A DNA stretch of 7,289 bases, from the NCBI GenBank assembly GCA_026982025.1, contig JALSHX010000286.1:1-7289 (forward strand). Direction: 5' to 3'. Position numbers and translations under genes: made by a program. The number at the start of each line of letters is the position of its first letter. The stretch's first letter is position 1. Positions 1-5,372 of the stretch are shown here, piece after piece. The stretch comes from Aquificaceae bacterium. GTDB lineage: Bacteria; Aquificota; Aquificia; Aquificales; Aquificaceae. The notes beneath the pieces were generated by a model. The model was not told the DNA's origin. It ran no database searches and was given only the letters and a program-made list of their open reading frames with translations.

Positions 1-6
1 TCTTCG

Positions 7-14
7 CCCCTCCT
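7..14 (-). promoter_or_regulatory. Shine-Dalgarno of the next sox-operon gene (outside window)
   Basis: Read on the minus strand, the soxA stop codon TAA (17-15) is followed at once by AGGAGGGG and then CGAAGA to the window edge. This is a near-perfect ribosome binding site with no start codon inside positions 1-6. The next gene therefore starts at or just beyond the edge, with soxA's stop abutting its ribosome site. In sox clusters of this type the follower is usually soxX or soxB; which one it is here cannot be seen. Confidence 0.8.
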
Positions 15-836
15 TTACCTCAGCAGTCCCGGTACCTCTATAACACCGCCGTTGGACGCATACTTCATAAACAGCTCAAGAGCAATTACCTCTTTCACAT
101 AGGGAGGCGGTTTCTTGACCCAGTCCTTCTTCTCGTCCCATTTGTTTAAGTGTAGGAAGTAAGCCTTGAAACAGCTCCTTACCCTGTCCTCCATGGTCCA
201 CATCCTGTCAGAGCCGAACCTGTATGCGGGCCAGTGGTTGTATGACTTTTGCTTAACAGGGTTGGGAAGCCCCTGTAGCCTGATCCTCTGGCCTGCCAAG
301 ACGGTATGGCACATGGCACATGAAAACTCTCTTGCGCCTACCCTCATGAACCACAGCTTCTTGCCGTACTCATACATTTCCTTTTCCTGAGGATCGTCCA
401 GCTTGACGCTTATCTCCATTCCGTTGCTGAGGGTCGCCACATAGGTTGCAAGGGGAATCCTCAGCTTCTTGGTGAACTTCTTCTTGAACTTTTTGTCCTT
501 GGGGTCATAGCCCATGTACTTGGTCATACAGCTGAGTATCCTCAAGTCTATATCAGCCACCTTATCTATGTCCTTGTAGTAACGCGGCATCTTTGCAAAT
601 GCACCCACCAGCTTTGCTCCGTCCTGTCCGTGGCAGGATGCACAGGTCTTGCCGTTGGGACCCTTGAGGTTGTGATAGTAATCACTTCCCTCGTCGGCAA
701 AAACGTGACCGGGGTGCATTCCCAGCTCAAGGAGTTCCTTCAGATGGGTCGGGAGCTGTTCCTTTGCAACCGCATAAGTGCCCAGAACAGCCCCTCCGGC
801 CAGAACCGCTGTGGCAAGAAAAGCCTTCTTTCTCAT
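15..836 (-). CDS. soxA: SoxA, dihaem cytochrome c subunit of the SoxAX thiosulfate-oxidation enzyme
   Basis: SoxA with SoxX oxidatively joins thiosulfate to the C-terminal cysteine of SoxY in the periplasm, passing electrons to c-type cytochromes. The 273-residue product has a Sec signal peptide (basic start, hydrophobic 5-22, likely cut after Ala24). It has two CxxCH haem sites: C65-A-S-C-H69 in the N-terminal cytochrome domain and C173-A-M-C-H177 in the C-terminal one. Isolated cysteines follow each site, C103 (ILSCM) and C222 (RVRSCF). By family knowledge these are the distal thiolate ligands, with C222 matching the active-site cysteine that becomes a persulfide in characterised SoxA proteins. 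Both haem sites are intact, so this is the dihaem type rather than the type that lost the first haem. The start is supported by AAGGAGGGG (842-850) placed 5 nt upstream. It lies 15 nt after soxZ and is clearly in the same operon. The essential partner SoxX is not in the window. Confidence 0.95.
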   Translation of the reverse strand: MRKKAFLATAVLAGGAVLGTYAVAKEQLPTHLKELLELGMHPGHVFADEGSDYYHNLKGPNGKTCASCHGQDGAKLVGAFAKMPRYYKDIDKVADIDLRILSCMTKYMGYDPKDKKFKKKFTKKLRIPLATYVATLSNGMEISVKLDDPQEKEMYEYGKKLWFMRVGAREFSCAMCHTVLAGQRIRLQGLPNPVKQKSYNHWPAYRFGSDRMWTMEDRVRSCFKAYFLHLNKWDEKKDWVKKPPPYVKEVIALELFMKYASNGGVIEVPGLLR

Positions 837-851
837 AATAACCCCTCCTTT

Positions 852-1184
852 TCAGGCAACATTAACCTTGACCTTCTTCTCCCACTTTCCTCCTTTGTTG
901 TCTTCGTACTTGATAACGAGGTTCCCCGATCCTCCCACCTTCATCATTATCGCAAAGTAGGGATTTTTGCTAATACCGGGACCTGAATGTATTGTTGTTA
1001 CCTTCTGTCCGTTAAAGAGAAACTCAACCTTAGTAATGACGTGTTTGGGGATTATCTTCCCCGTCTTCTTGTCTTTTCTTAGACCCGTTTCCATGGGGTG
1101 GGTTATAACCATCTGAACCTTAAATGCTTGCCCCTTCCTTACCTTCCTCGGGACCCTAACAATAGCTCTTCCAATTGTAGCCAT
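852..1184 (-). CDS. soxZ: SoxZ, carrier-complex partner of SoxY
   Basis: SoxZ forms the SoxYZ heterodimer that carries sulfur intermediates between SoxAX, SoxB and other Sox enzymes in the periplasm. The 110-residue, all-beta protein shows the conserved HPMETG segment (29-34) followed by a lysine-rich loop and the later I-S-K-N-P-Y-F stretch (71-77), both typical of SoxZ. It has no signal peptide and no cysteine. By family knowledge it is exported through Tat by riding on SoxY, which carries the twin-arginine signal. GGGAGGT (1190-1196) sits 5 nt before the ATG, fixing the start. The gene lies 25 nt after soxY and 15 nt before soxA. Length is normal for the family (about 100-110 residues). 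Confidence 0.95.
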   Translation of the reverse strand: MATIGRAIVRVPRKVRKGQAFKVQMVITHPMETGLRKDKKTGKIIPKHVITKVEFLFNGQKVTTIHSGPGISKNPYFAIMMKVGGSGNLVIKYEDNKGGKWEKKVKVNVA

Positions 1185-1209
1185 CTTCTACCTCCCTTTT
1201 AGATTTTTA

Positions 1210-1665
1210 TTAACCGCATCCACCGACGGTAACTTTCACCTCTTTAACACCCATGAGGAGGGATCCATCCTTCATCTTCACAACCGCCCTGACGGGAGAG
1301 GTTTTTGCGAGCTTAATTCTCGTTGCAAAGAATACCTCCCCGTTGGTGGGTGAGAAGTCCACCGTTGTAACCCAAGGGTTGAAGTTGTTGTCGGCGAATA
1401 TTGTAACGCTCTGGACCTGATCCACGGGTATGTTCGCCTTGACCTGCACGGGAACGTTTGCTCCGGACTCTGCGATGGTCGGTGCTTTGACGTTGATAAG
1501 GTTGCTGGTTTTAACCTGTGAGAGGGTAACGCCCAGATGCTCCTTCATTGAATCGTCAATGGAAATTTTCTTCCTCGCATGGGTTACCCTCACAGCACCC
1601 GGCGCCGCAAGGAGCGTAACTGCCCCCACTCCTGCGACCTTAAATAGGTCCCTTCTTGTGATCAT
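1210..1665 (-). CDS. soxY: SoxY, Tat-exported sulfur-carrier protein of thiosulfate oxidation
   Basis: SoxY holds the growing sulfur chain covalently on a cysteine at the end of a flexible C-terminal arm while Sox enzymes act on it. From the ATG at 1665 the protein has 151 residues. A twin-arginine signal T-R-R-D-L-F-K (3-9) is followed by a hydrophobic stretch and a likely cut after T-H-A (30), so it is Tat-exported. An immunoglobulin-like beta domain follows, then the carrier arm ending V-G-G-C150-G. The end is GGCG, one glycine shorter than the GGCGG of classical SoxY. I chose ATG 1665 over the in-frame GTG at 1674 because the GTG lies inside the Shine-Dalgarno AAGGAGGT (1680-1673). The ATG stands 7 nt behind that site and yields a canonical Tat start. 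The Shine-Dalgarno overlaps the last codons of the upstream thioredoxin gene, implying translational coupling. SoxZ follows directly. Confidence 0.95.
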   Translation of the reverse strand: MITRRDLFKVAGVGAVTLLAAPGAVRVTHARKKISIDDSMKEHLGVTLSQVKTSNLINVKAPTIAESGANVPVQVKANIPVDQVQSVTIFADNNFNPWVTTVDFSPTNGEVFFATRIKLAKTSPVRAVVKMKDGSLLMGVKEVKVTVGGCG

Positions 1666-1667
1666 GG

Positions 1668-2093
1668 CTAACACCTCCTTACAAAGGTTTTGGACTTTTT
1701 ACAAGCTTTAATTAGCAAATTCAAAAAATCATCCTTCTCTCTGCTTCCGAAGACCTCAAAAATTACCTTGTCGGATTCGGGGTTATAAAAAACGAAGTAG
1801 GGTGTTCCGATAGGATTAAACTTCCTGTCCACTTCATAGCTTACTTCATCTACGGAAAGGCTGATAAAGACATAGTTTTCTCTAATGAGTTTGTCCACTT
1901 GAGGATCCCCGAGAACGAATTCCTCCATCTGCCAGCAGTAAGGACAGTGATCGCTGTAAAAGTAAATAATGACATCCTTTCCCGAATTTTTTGCAGCTGA
2001 AACTCCCTCTTTAAAGTTCGTAAACCAGTATGCTTCTTCGCTAACAGCAATTCCTGAAAATACAATAATCAGGGCTGTTATGTATCTTAACAT
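1668..2093 (-). CDS. soxW: Periplasmic thioredoxin-fold protein, SoxW-like, first gene of the sox operon
   Basis: This is a probable periplasmic thiol reductase that keeps SoxY (or other Sox cysteines) reduced. The 141-residue protein has a hydrophobic Sec signal (about 4-18, likely cut near Ser18-Glu19). A thioredoxin fold of the Thioredoxin_7/SoxW type follows, with strand V-I-I-Y-F-Y, the redox motif C50-P-Y-C53 in an S-D-H-C-P-Y-C context, and the cis-proline loop G-T-P98. The CPYC pair is unlike the CGPC of cytoplasmic thioredoxin and the SDHCPYC setting suits exported reductases. Two extra cysteines lie at the C-terminus (C131 and the last residue C141). The ATG has no Shine-Dalgarno and follows a long AT-rich gap, so it probably heads the operon. 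Assignment to SoxW rests on fold plus position before soxY; a general periplasmic thioredoxin is the alternative. Confidence 0.8.
   Translation of the reverse strand: MLRYITALIIVFSGIAVSEEAYWFTNFKEGVSAAKNSGKDVIIYFYSDHCPYCWQMEEFVLGDPQVDKLIRENYVFISLSVDEVSYEVDRKFNPIGTPYFVFYNPESDKVIFEVFGSREKDDFLNLLIKACKKSKTFVRRC
1673..1680 (-). promoter_or_regulatory. soxY Shine-Dalgarno embedded in the last codons of the thioredoxin gene
   Basis: AAGGAGGT on the minus strand also encodes part of the final Val-Arg-Arg-Cys of the upstream gene, whose TAG stop is at 1670-1668, only 2 nt before the soxY ATG (1665-1663). The site decides the soxY start and suggests that a ribosome ending the thioredoxin can restart on soxY. 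Confidence 0.85.
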
Positions 2094-2220
2094 TGCAGTT
2101 AAATAATTTAGATTAAAGGCTTTGATGGTTTTCTTAATTATTCCTTATGTATTGATAATCCAATCTAATTTAAACTTTTTTGCATATAAGAACATATTAA
2201 TATACTTATTTGTTTAATTT
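2094..2220 (-). promoter_or_regulatory. AT-rich intergenic region, presumed sox operon promoter/control region
   Basis: This 127-nt gap between argC and the sox operon is about 20% G+C by hand count, far below its coding neighbours. No ORF of note is present. A -10-like TTTAAT (minus strand, 2117-2112) lies 18 nt before the soxW ATG, but no good -35 sits at the right distance, which would fit an activator-dependent promoter. An imperfect inverted repeat is visible: AATTTAGATT at 2105-2114 and AATCTAATTT at 2162-2171, 9 of 10 positions pairing. I see no GC-rich hairpin that would terminate argC transcription, so read-through into sox is possible. Confidence 0.45.
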
Positions 2221-3243
2221 TCATGGAAAAGCTGACCAGTTCATTAGCCCGGTAGTTTCGTCAAAACCAAACATTATGTTCATATTTTGAACTGCCTGAT
2301 GGGATGCTCCCTTTCCCAGATTGTCAATTGCGGATATGATCACAGCAAGGGAATTTCTCTTATCGTAATGGGTATAGATGTAGCAGAAGTTAGTACCCGT
2401 TAGCCAGCGGGGCATTGGCGGTTCGTTTGTAAGAATAACAAAGGGTTCCTTTGCATACACCTCATCGTAAATGTCGTGGATGTTTTTTTCAGGTGTACGC
2501 ACATAAATGGTTGAAAGCATGCCCCTTGAAGCGGGAACTACCACGGGTGTGAACCTCACAGGTATTTTTCTCCCCAGCAGGTTCTCAATCACGCTCTCAA
2601 TTTCAGGTGTGTGCCTGTGCCTCTCAACGGAGTAAGCGAAGAAGTTTTCTTCCATTTCGGGATAGTGAAACTGCTGACGCAGTTTTCTTCCTGCTCCTGA
2701 TACGCCCGAAAGGGCGTGGATTATGATCTCATCAATTTCTACTTTTGCTTTCAGCAGTGGAAACAGTCCAAGAAGCGAGGCTGTGGGATAGCAACCGGGA
2801 TTTGCAACGAGACGCGCTCTTTTAATCTCTTCCCTGAATAACTCCGGCAGTCCGTACACCGATTCCCTGAGGATTTGAGGGTAAGAGTGCTTGAAACCGT
2901 AATAAGTGGTGTAAAGCTCAGGATCCTTCAGGCGGTAGGAACCCGAGAGATCAATGACCCTCTTACCCTGCTCTATGAGCTGAGGTGCGAGGTCGTGGGA
3001 GCCTTCATGTGGAAGACAGAGGAATGCAAGGTCAAAGTCCTTCTGTGGTTCTTCCGTGAGCCTCAAGCAGTTAATTTTTGTCCCCCTCAGGGTCGGAATG
3101 GCGTCGCTTACATCCTGACCAGCGTAAGTCTTTGATGTGGCGGATGTTATCTCTACCTTAGGGTGGCCGGACAGAATTCTCAGGAGTTCAATGCCTGTGT
3201 ATCCCGTGGCACCGAAGACGCATACCCTTAACGTTTGCTCCAC
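2221..3243 (-). CDS. argC: N-acetyl-gamma-glutamyl-phosphate reductase (arginine biosynthesis)
   Basis: ArgC catalyses the NADPH-dependent reduction of N-acetylglutamyl 5-phosphate to N-acetylglutamate 5-semialdehyde, the third step of arginine synthesis, in the cytoplasm. The 340-residue product is full length for the type 1 enzyme. It opens with the Rossmann motif G11-A-T-G-Y-T-G17, has the nucleophile in N-P-G-C151-Y-P-T, a glycine-rich S-G-V-S-G-A-G loop (179-185) and the catalytic-histidine region R-H-R-H211-T-P-E-I. The start is a GTG at 3243 that overlaps the rpsI stop by 16 nt. No in-frame ATG or other start lies between it and the Rossmann strand, so the GTG is needed for a complete first strand. 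Its ribosome site is weak (AAGGG about 10 nt upstream), suggesting coupling to rpsI translation. It is probably the last gene of the rplM-rpsI-argC unit. Confidence 0.95.
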   Translation of the reverse strand: MEQTLRVCVFGATGYTGIELLRILSGHPKVEITSATSKTYAGQDVSDAIPTLRGTKINCLRLTEEPQKDFDLAFLCLPHEGSHDLAPQLIEQGKRVIDLSGSYRLKDPELYTTYYGFKHSYPQILRESVYGLPELFREEIKRARLVANPGCYPTASLLGLFPLLKAKVEIDEIIIHALSGVSGAGRKLRQQFHYPEMEENFFAYSVERHRHTPEIESVIENLLGRKIPVRFTPVVVPASRGMLSTIYVRTPEKNIHDIYDEVYAKEPFVILTNEPPMPRWLTGTNFCYIYTHYDKRNSLAVIISAIDNLGKGASHQAVQNMNIMFGFDETTGLMNWSAFP

Positions 3244-3668
3244 CTGTACTTCGCCCTTGCACCCATCTGAGCGTACTTCTTGCGTTCCTTCTCTCTTGCG
3301 TCCCTTGTTATTAGACCCGCTTTCTTGAGCTGGCTCCTGAGGTCGGGATTGTGCCTTATAAGGGCTTTTGCCACGCCGTACATAATCGCTTCCGCCTGAC
3401 CCGAAATGCCTCCTCCCTCAACGGTGGCGTAAATTCCGAACTTCCCTTCGGTTCCGGTTATTTTAAAAGGCAGCATTATCTTCTGAAAAAGGGTTTCCCT
3501 CTGGACATAATCCCTGAGATTGTATTCCTTGCCTGTTTTTTTGGCTTTTACTATGAAGGTCTGGGGGTTTTCTGAAAGGATCCACACACGGGCAACCGAC
3601 TCTTTACGCTTTCCCGTTCCGTAGTGGGAGTTTTCGGGAGAGATTTTGAAGTTTTTCAGCTTTGTCAT
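3228..3668 (-). CDS. rpsI: 30S ribosomal protein S9 (uS9)
   Basis: Small-subunit ribosomal protein whose C-terminal tail reaches the P-site tRNA. The 146-residue product has the family signature [13 protein letters not shown] (17-29). It also has the glycine-rich [10 protein letters not shown] segment (85-94) and the basic C-terminal tail ending K-Y-R-W-S-K-R. An N-terminal extension of about 15 residues precedes the usual uS9 core. The start codon overlaps the rplM stop as ATGA (3668-3665), with GGAGGT (3680-3675) 6 nt upstream inside the rplM 3' end, so the two are translationally coupled as in most bacteria. Its own 3' end overlaps argC by 16 nt. Confidence 0.97.
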   Translation of the reverse strand: MTKLKNFKISPENSHYGTGKRKESVARVWILSENPQTFIVKAKKTGKEYNLRDYVQRETLFQKIMLPFKITGTEGKFGIYATVEGGGISGQAEAIMYGVAKALIRHNPDLRSQLKKAGLITRDAREKERKKYAQMGARAKYRWSKR

Positions 3669-4099
3669 GCTTTAACCTCCAGTGGCTGTGGTTTCTGGGC
3701 GGTGTGGGGATGATTAGATCCTCTGTAAACCTTCAATTTTTTAAGCATTCTGTGCCCGAGCCTGTTTTTCGGGAGCATCCTTTTAACAGCGAGCCTTATC
3801 ACTTCTTCCGGCTTGTTCTCAAGCATCCACTTTAGACTCCTTTCTTTGAGTCCTCCCGGGTAATTGGAGTGTCTGTAGTAGATCTTCTGATCAAGCTTCT
3901 TTCCCGTTACCCTGACCTTTTCCGCATTTATAACCACGATGTAATCCCCGCAGTCCACATCCGGCTGGTAAAATGGCTTATGTTTTCCCCTGAGGATTTT
4001 CGCTATTTCACTGGCGAGTCTTCCCAAAACCTTTCCCTCTGCGTCTATTAAGTGCCACTCTCTCGGAACTTCCGAAGGCTTAATCCTGTAAGTTTTCAT
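3665..4099 (-). CDS. rplM: 50S ribosomal protein L13 (uL13)
   Basis: Early-assembly large-subunit protein that binds 23S rRNA. The 144-residue sequence carries the hallmark [16 protein letters not shown] near the start (15-30). Further family segments are [10 protein letters not shown] (106-115) and, near the end, [10 protein letters not shown] with A-Q-K-P. Length matches bacterial L13 (about 142-145). It is the promoter-proximal gene of rplM-rpsI-argC and overlaps rpsI as ATGA. It lies 15 nt after the NlpD-like gene but has no Shine-Dalgarno. A good sigma70-type promoter ends only about 10 nt before the ATG, so the mRNA is probably leaderless or nearly so. Confidence 0.97.
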   Translation of the reverse strand: MKTYRIKPSEVPREWHLIDAEGKVLGRLASEIAKILRGKHKPFYQPDVDCGDYIVVINAEKVRVTGKKLDQKIYYRHSNYPGGLKERSLKWMLENKPEEVIRLAVKRMLPKNRLGHRMLKKLKVYRGSNHPHTAQKPQPLEVKA

Positions 4100-4108
4100 A
4101 GCCGAATT

Positions 4109-4137
4109 ATTTTATTACTTTTTCCCGAGGTAATCAA
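4109..4137 (-). promoter_or_regulatory. Predicted sigma70-type promoter for rplM-rpsI-argC
   Basis: On the minus strand, TTGATT (4137-4132, 4 of 6 to the -35 consensus) is followed by a 17-nt spacer and TAAAAT (4114-4109, 5 of 6 to the -10). The expected transcript start is near 4102, giving a 5' leader of only about 3 nt before the rplM ATG (4099). The -35 lies inside the last codons of the upstream LysM gene. This is a sequence prediction, but the spacing is ideal. Confidence 0.6.
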
Positions 4138-5101
4138 CAGGGTTTAGGACCGAGCCATCCTTTGCCCTGATCTCAAAGTGGAGTGCGCACCTCCCGGAAC
4201 CCGGTTTGAGACCAACTTTCCCTATTACTTCACCCTTTTGAACTCTCTCTCCCCTGTCAACGAGATTCTGCATGTGGTAGGCATAAATGGTTAAAAAACC
4301 CTTGTGTTCAACTATCACCATGTTTCCGTATGTGGCAAGGTCATCTCCGCTGTAAATTACGCGACCTTCAGCCACCGCCCTAACCTTCTCACCGCAATCC
4401 GCAAATATATCAATTCCCCTCACACCTTTCTCGTACTTTCCCTCCACCGGGAGGAATGCAAGTCTTATCCTCGGCTTGTCAATGTACCTTTTTTCAAAAG
4501 CCTTTTTGGGAACGGGAACCTTTATAAGCTGTCCCCTTCTGACTATGTTGTTTTTGAGTCCGTTTATTCTCTTTATTTCTCTCCAGCTTACACCGAATTT
4601 CTTCGCGATCTTGATGAGGCTGTCTCCCCTTCTGACCCTGTATTTGATGTAAACGACTCCTTTTTTCCTGTATGAACGCCGGTATTTCTTTGATACCCTC
4701 TTATTTACCGGAATCTTTAATCTCTGACCCACCCTGATGACATTGCTCCTGAGTCCGTTTACCCTCTTTATCTTTTTCCAGCTCACACCGAATCGCTTGG
4801 CGATCTTTTCAAGAGAGTCCCCCCTCTTAACTCTGTAAACAATAAAACCGCCTCTGGCGGTGGATTTTGCTACCCTCTTTTTCTTATATGGGATACATAT
4901 CTTCTGACCTGGTCTGAGAAACTTTCTTTTTTTAAGTTTTGGATTTACCCTCAGAATATCCTTTATGTACATGTTGTACCTGTCGGCGATTTTCCACAGG
5001 CTGTCCCCCTTTCTGACTTTGTGGTAGAGCCTGCACTTTCCAGCCTCCGCGGTTCCTACGAGAAGGCTAATAGCGAATATCAAAACCGTGAAGAGGCTCA
5101 T
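4115..5101 (-). CDS. Secreted triple-LysM, degenerate LytM/M23 protein, NlpD-like amidase activator
   Basis: Probable periplasmic cell-wall protein. The 328-residue product has a Sec signal (hydrophobic 3-18, cut near A-E-A20). Three LysM peptidoglycan-binding modules follow (about 25-71, 88-132, 153-197) joined by Lys/Arg-rich linkers, then a LytM/M23 domain (about 215-326). Active M23 enzymes bind zinc with HxxxD and HxH. Here the first motif reads V227-R-G-I-D231 and the second A306-L-H308, so two zinc-ligand histidines are missing. H276 (Y-A-Y-H) and D231 remain. This pattern, and the sequence Y-G-N-M-V-I-V-E-H, resemble E. coli NlpD, a non-catalytic LytM factor that activates an amidase. 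Activator rather than hydrolase is therefore the better call, by inference. There is no lipobox, so unlike NlpD it is not an obvious lipoprotein. The start is fixed by GGGAGG (5113-5108), 6 nt upstream and inside the acylphosphatase gene, which it overlaps by 35 nt. Confidence 0.85.
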   Translation of the reverse strand: MSLFTVLIFAISLLVGTAEAGKCRLYHKVRKGDSLWKIADRYNMYIKDILRVNPKLKKRKFLRPGQKICIPYKKKRVAKSTARGGFIVYRVKRGDSLEKIAKRFGVSWKKIKRVNGLRSNVIRVGQRLKIPVNKRVSKKYRRSYRKKGVVYIKYRVRRGDSLIKIAKKFGVSWREIKRINGLKNNIVRRGQLIKVPVPKKAFEKRYIDKPRIRLAFLPVEGKYEKGVRGIDIFADCGEKVRAVAEGRVIYSGDDLATYGNMVIVEHKGFLTIYAYHMQNLVDRGERVQKGEVIGKVGLKPGSGRCALHFEIRAKDGSVLNPVDYLGKK

Positions 5102-5336
5102 CCTCTTCCTCCCTTACCATCTCAATCTTATCAACCCTTGAAAGCCTCGGACCCCTCCAGAGGTCCTTTACGAAGTGGGAAATGACCTCCTCGTCCCCTT
5201 CCACGAGAACCTCCACCCTTCCGTCGGGAAGGTTTCTGACCCATCCCCTCAGTCCGTAGCTCTCTGCTACCCGCTGGGTGAATGCGCGAAATCCAACTCC
5301 CTGAACCAGCCCAGACAGGAATATTCTGAAGCGCAT
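5067..5336 (-). CDS. acyP: Acylphosphatase
   Basis: Small cytoplasmic enzyme that hydrolyses acyl phosphates such as carbamoyl or acetyl phosphate. The 89-residue protein is the normal length. It has the signature G-L-V-Q-G-V-G-F-R17-A-F with the phosphate-binding arginine R17. The second motif is G-W-V-R-N35-L-P-D-G-R-V-E, with the catalytic asparagine N35. It ends in the usual short strand (G-F-D-I-R-Y), so the C-terminus is genuine and the 35-nt overlap with the following NlpD-like gene is real. The ATG has no Shine-Dalgarno; a TATTAT box lies 7 nt upstream. It is divergent from the zinc-ribbon gene across only 22 nt. It is too short and complete to be a fragment of HypF, which also carries this domain. 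Confidence 0.93.
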   Translation of the reverse strand: MRFRIFLSGLVQGVGFRAFTQRVAESYGLRGWVRNLPDGRVEVLVEGDEEVISHFVKDLWRGPRLSRVDKIEMVREEEDEPLHGFDIRY

Positions 5337-5342
5337 TTAACT

Positions 5343-5348
5343 TATAAT
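5343..5348 (+). promoter_or_regulatory. Perfect -10 box (TATAAT) before the zinc-ribbon gene
   Basis: TATAAT stands 10 nt before the ATG at 5359, so a transcript would start about 4 nt upstream of the gene. No convincing -35 is seen 16-18 nt upstream. It overlaps the minus-strand acyP -10 (5344-5349) almost exactly, so the two promoters could not be occupied at once. Confidence 0.4.
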
Positions 5349-5372
5349 ATTAGCAGAAATGCTTGACAGCAA
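5344..5372 (-). promoter_or_regulatory. Candidate promoter for acyP and the NlpD-like gene
   Basis: On the minus strand TATTAT (5349-5344, 5 of 6) follows a weak -35, TTGCTG (5372-5367, 3 of 6), at 17 nt. The transcript would begin at or within a base or two of the acyP ATG, so the mRNA would be leaderless. The -35 lies within the coding region of the divergent zinc-ribbon gene. Confidence 0.4.

Noticed and set aside
630..986. Plus-strand open frame of 118 codons opposite soxA/soxZ
   Set aside because: It lies antisense to two well-supported genes, spans their junction, and shows no recognisable domain.
1663..1674. Longer SoxY starting at GTG 1674 (three extra residues)
   Set aside because: The GTG is part of the Shine-Dalgarno AAGGAGGT itself; the ATG at 1665 is correctly spaced and gives a canonical twin-arginine start.
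2152..2157. TTGATA as a plus-strand -35 box
   Set aside because: No -10 hexamer follows at 16-18 nt, and no plus-strand gene lies downstream.
2145..2158. LysR-type box TTAT-N6-ATAA upstream of soxW, shared with the lysR operator
   Set aside because: The arms are only 4 bp in about 20% G+C sequence and the arrangement differs from the lysR site, so it is indistinguishable from chance.
2094..2220. Sigma54 promoter or Rho-independent terminator in the argC-soxW gap
   Set aside because: No GG-N10-GC element and no GC-rich stem followed by a T run were found on the minus strand.
4115..4429. Active M23 zinc metallopeptidase
   Set aside because: Two of the usual zinc-ligand histidines are replaced (V227 and A306), so an enzymatic call is not supported.
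4304..4675. Plus-strand open frame of 123 codons opposite the LysM gene
   Set aside because: It is the antisense shadow of Lys/Arg-rich LysM coding sequence, with no ribosome site and no family features.
5033..5044. Lipoprotein signal at Cys23 of the NlpD-like protein
   Set aside because: The residues before the cysteine (E-A-G-K) do not form a lipobox; ordinary signal peptidase cleavage fits better.
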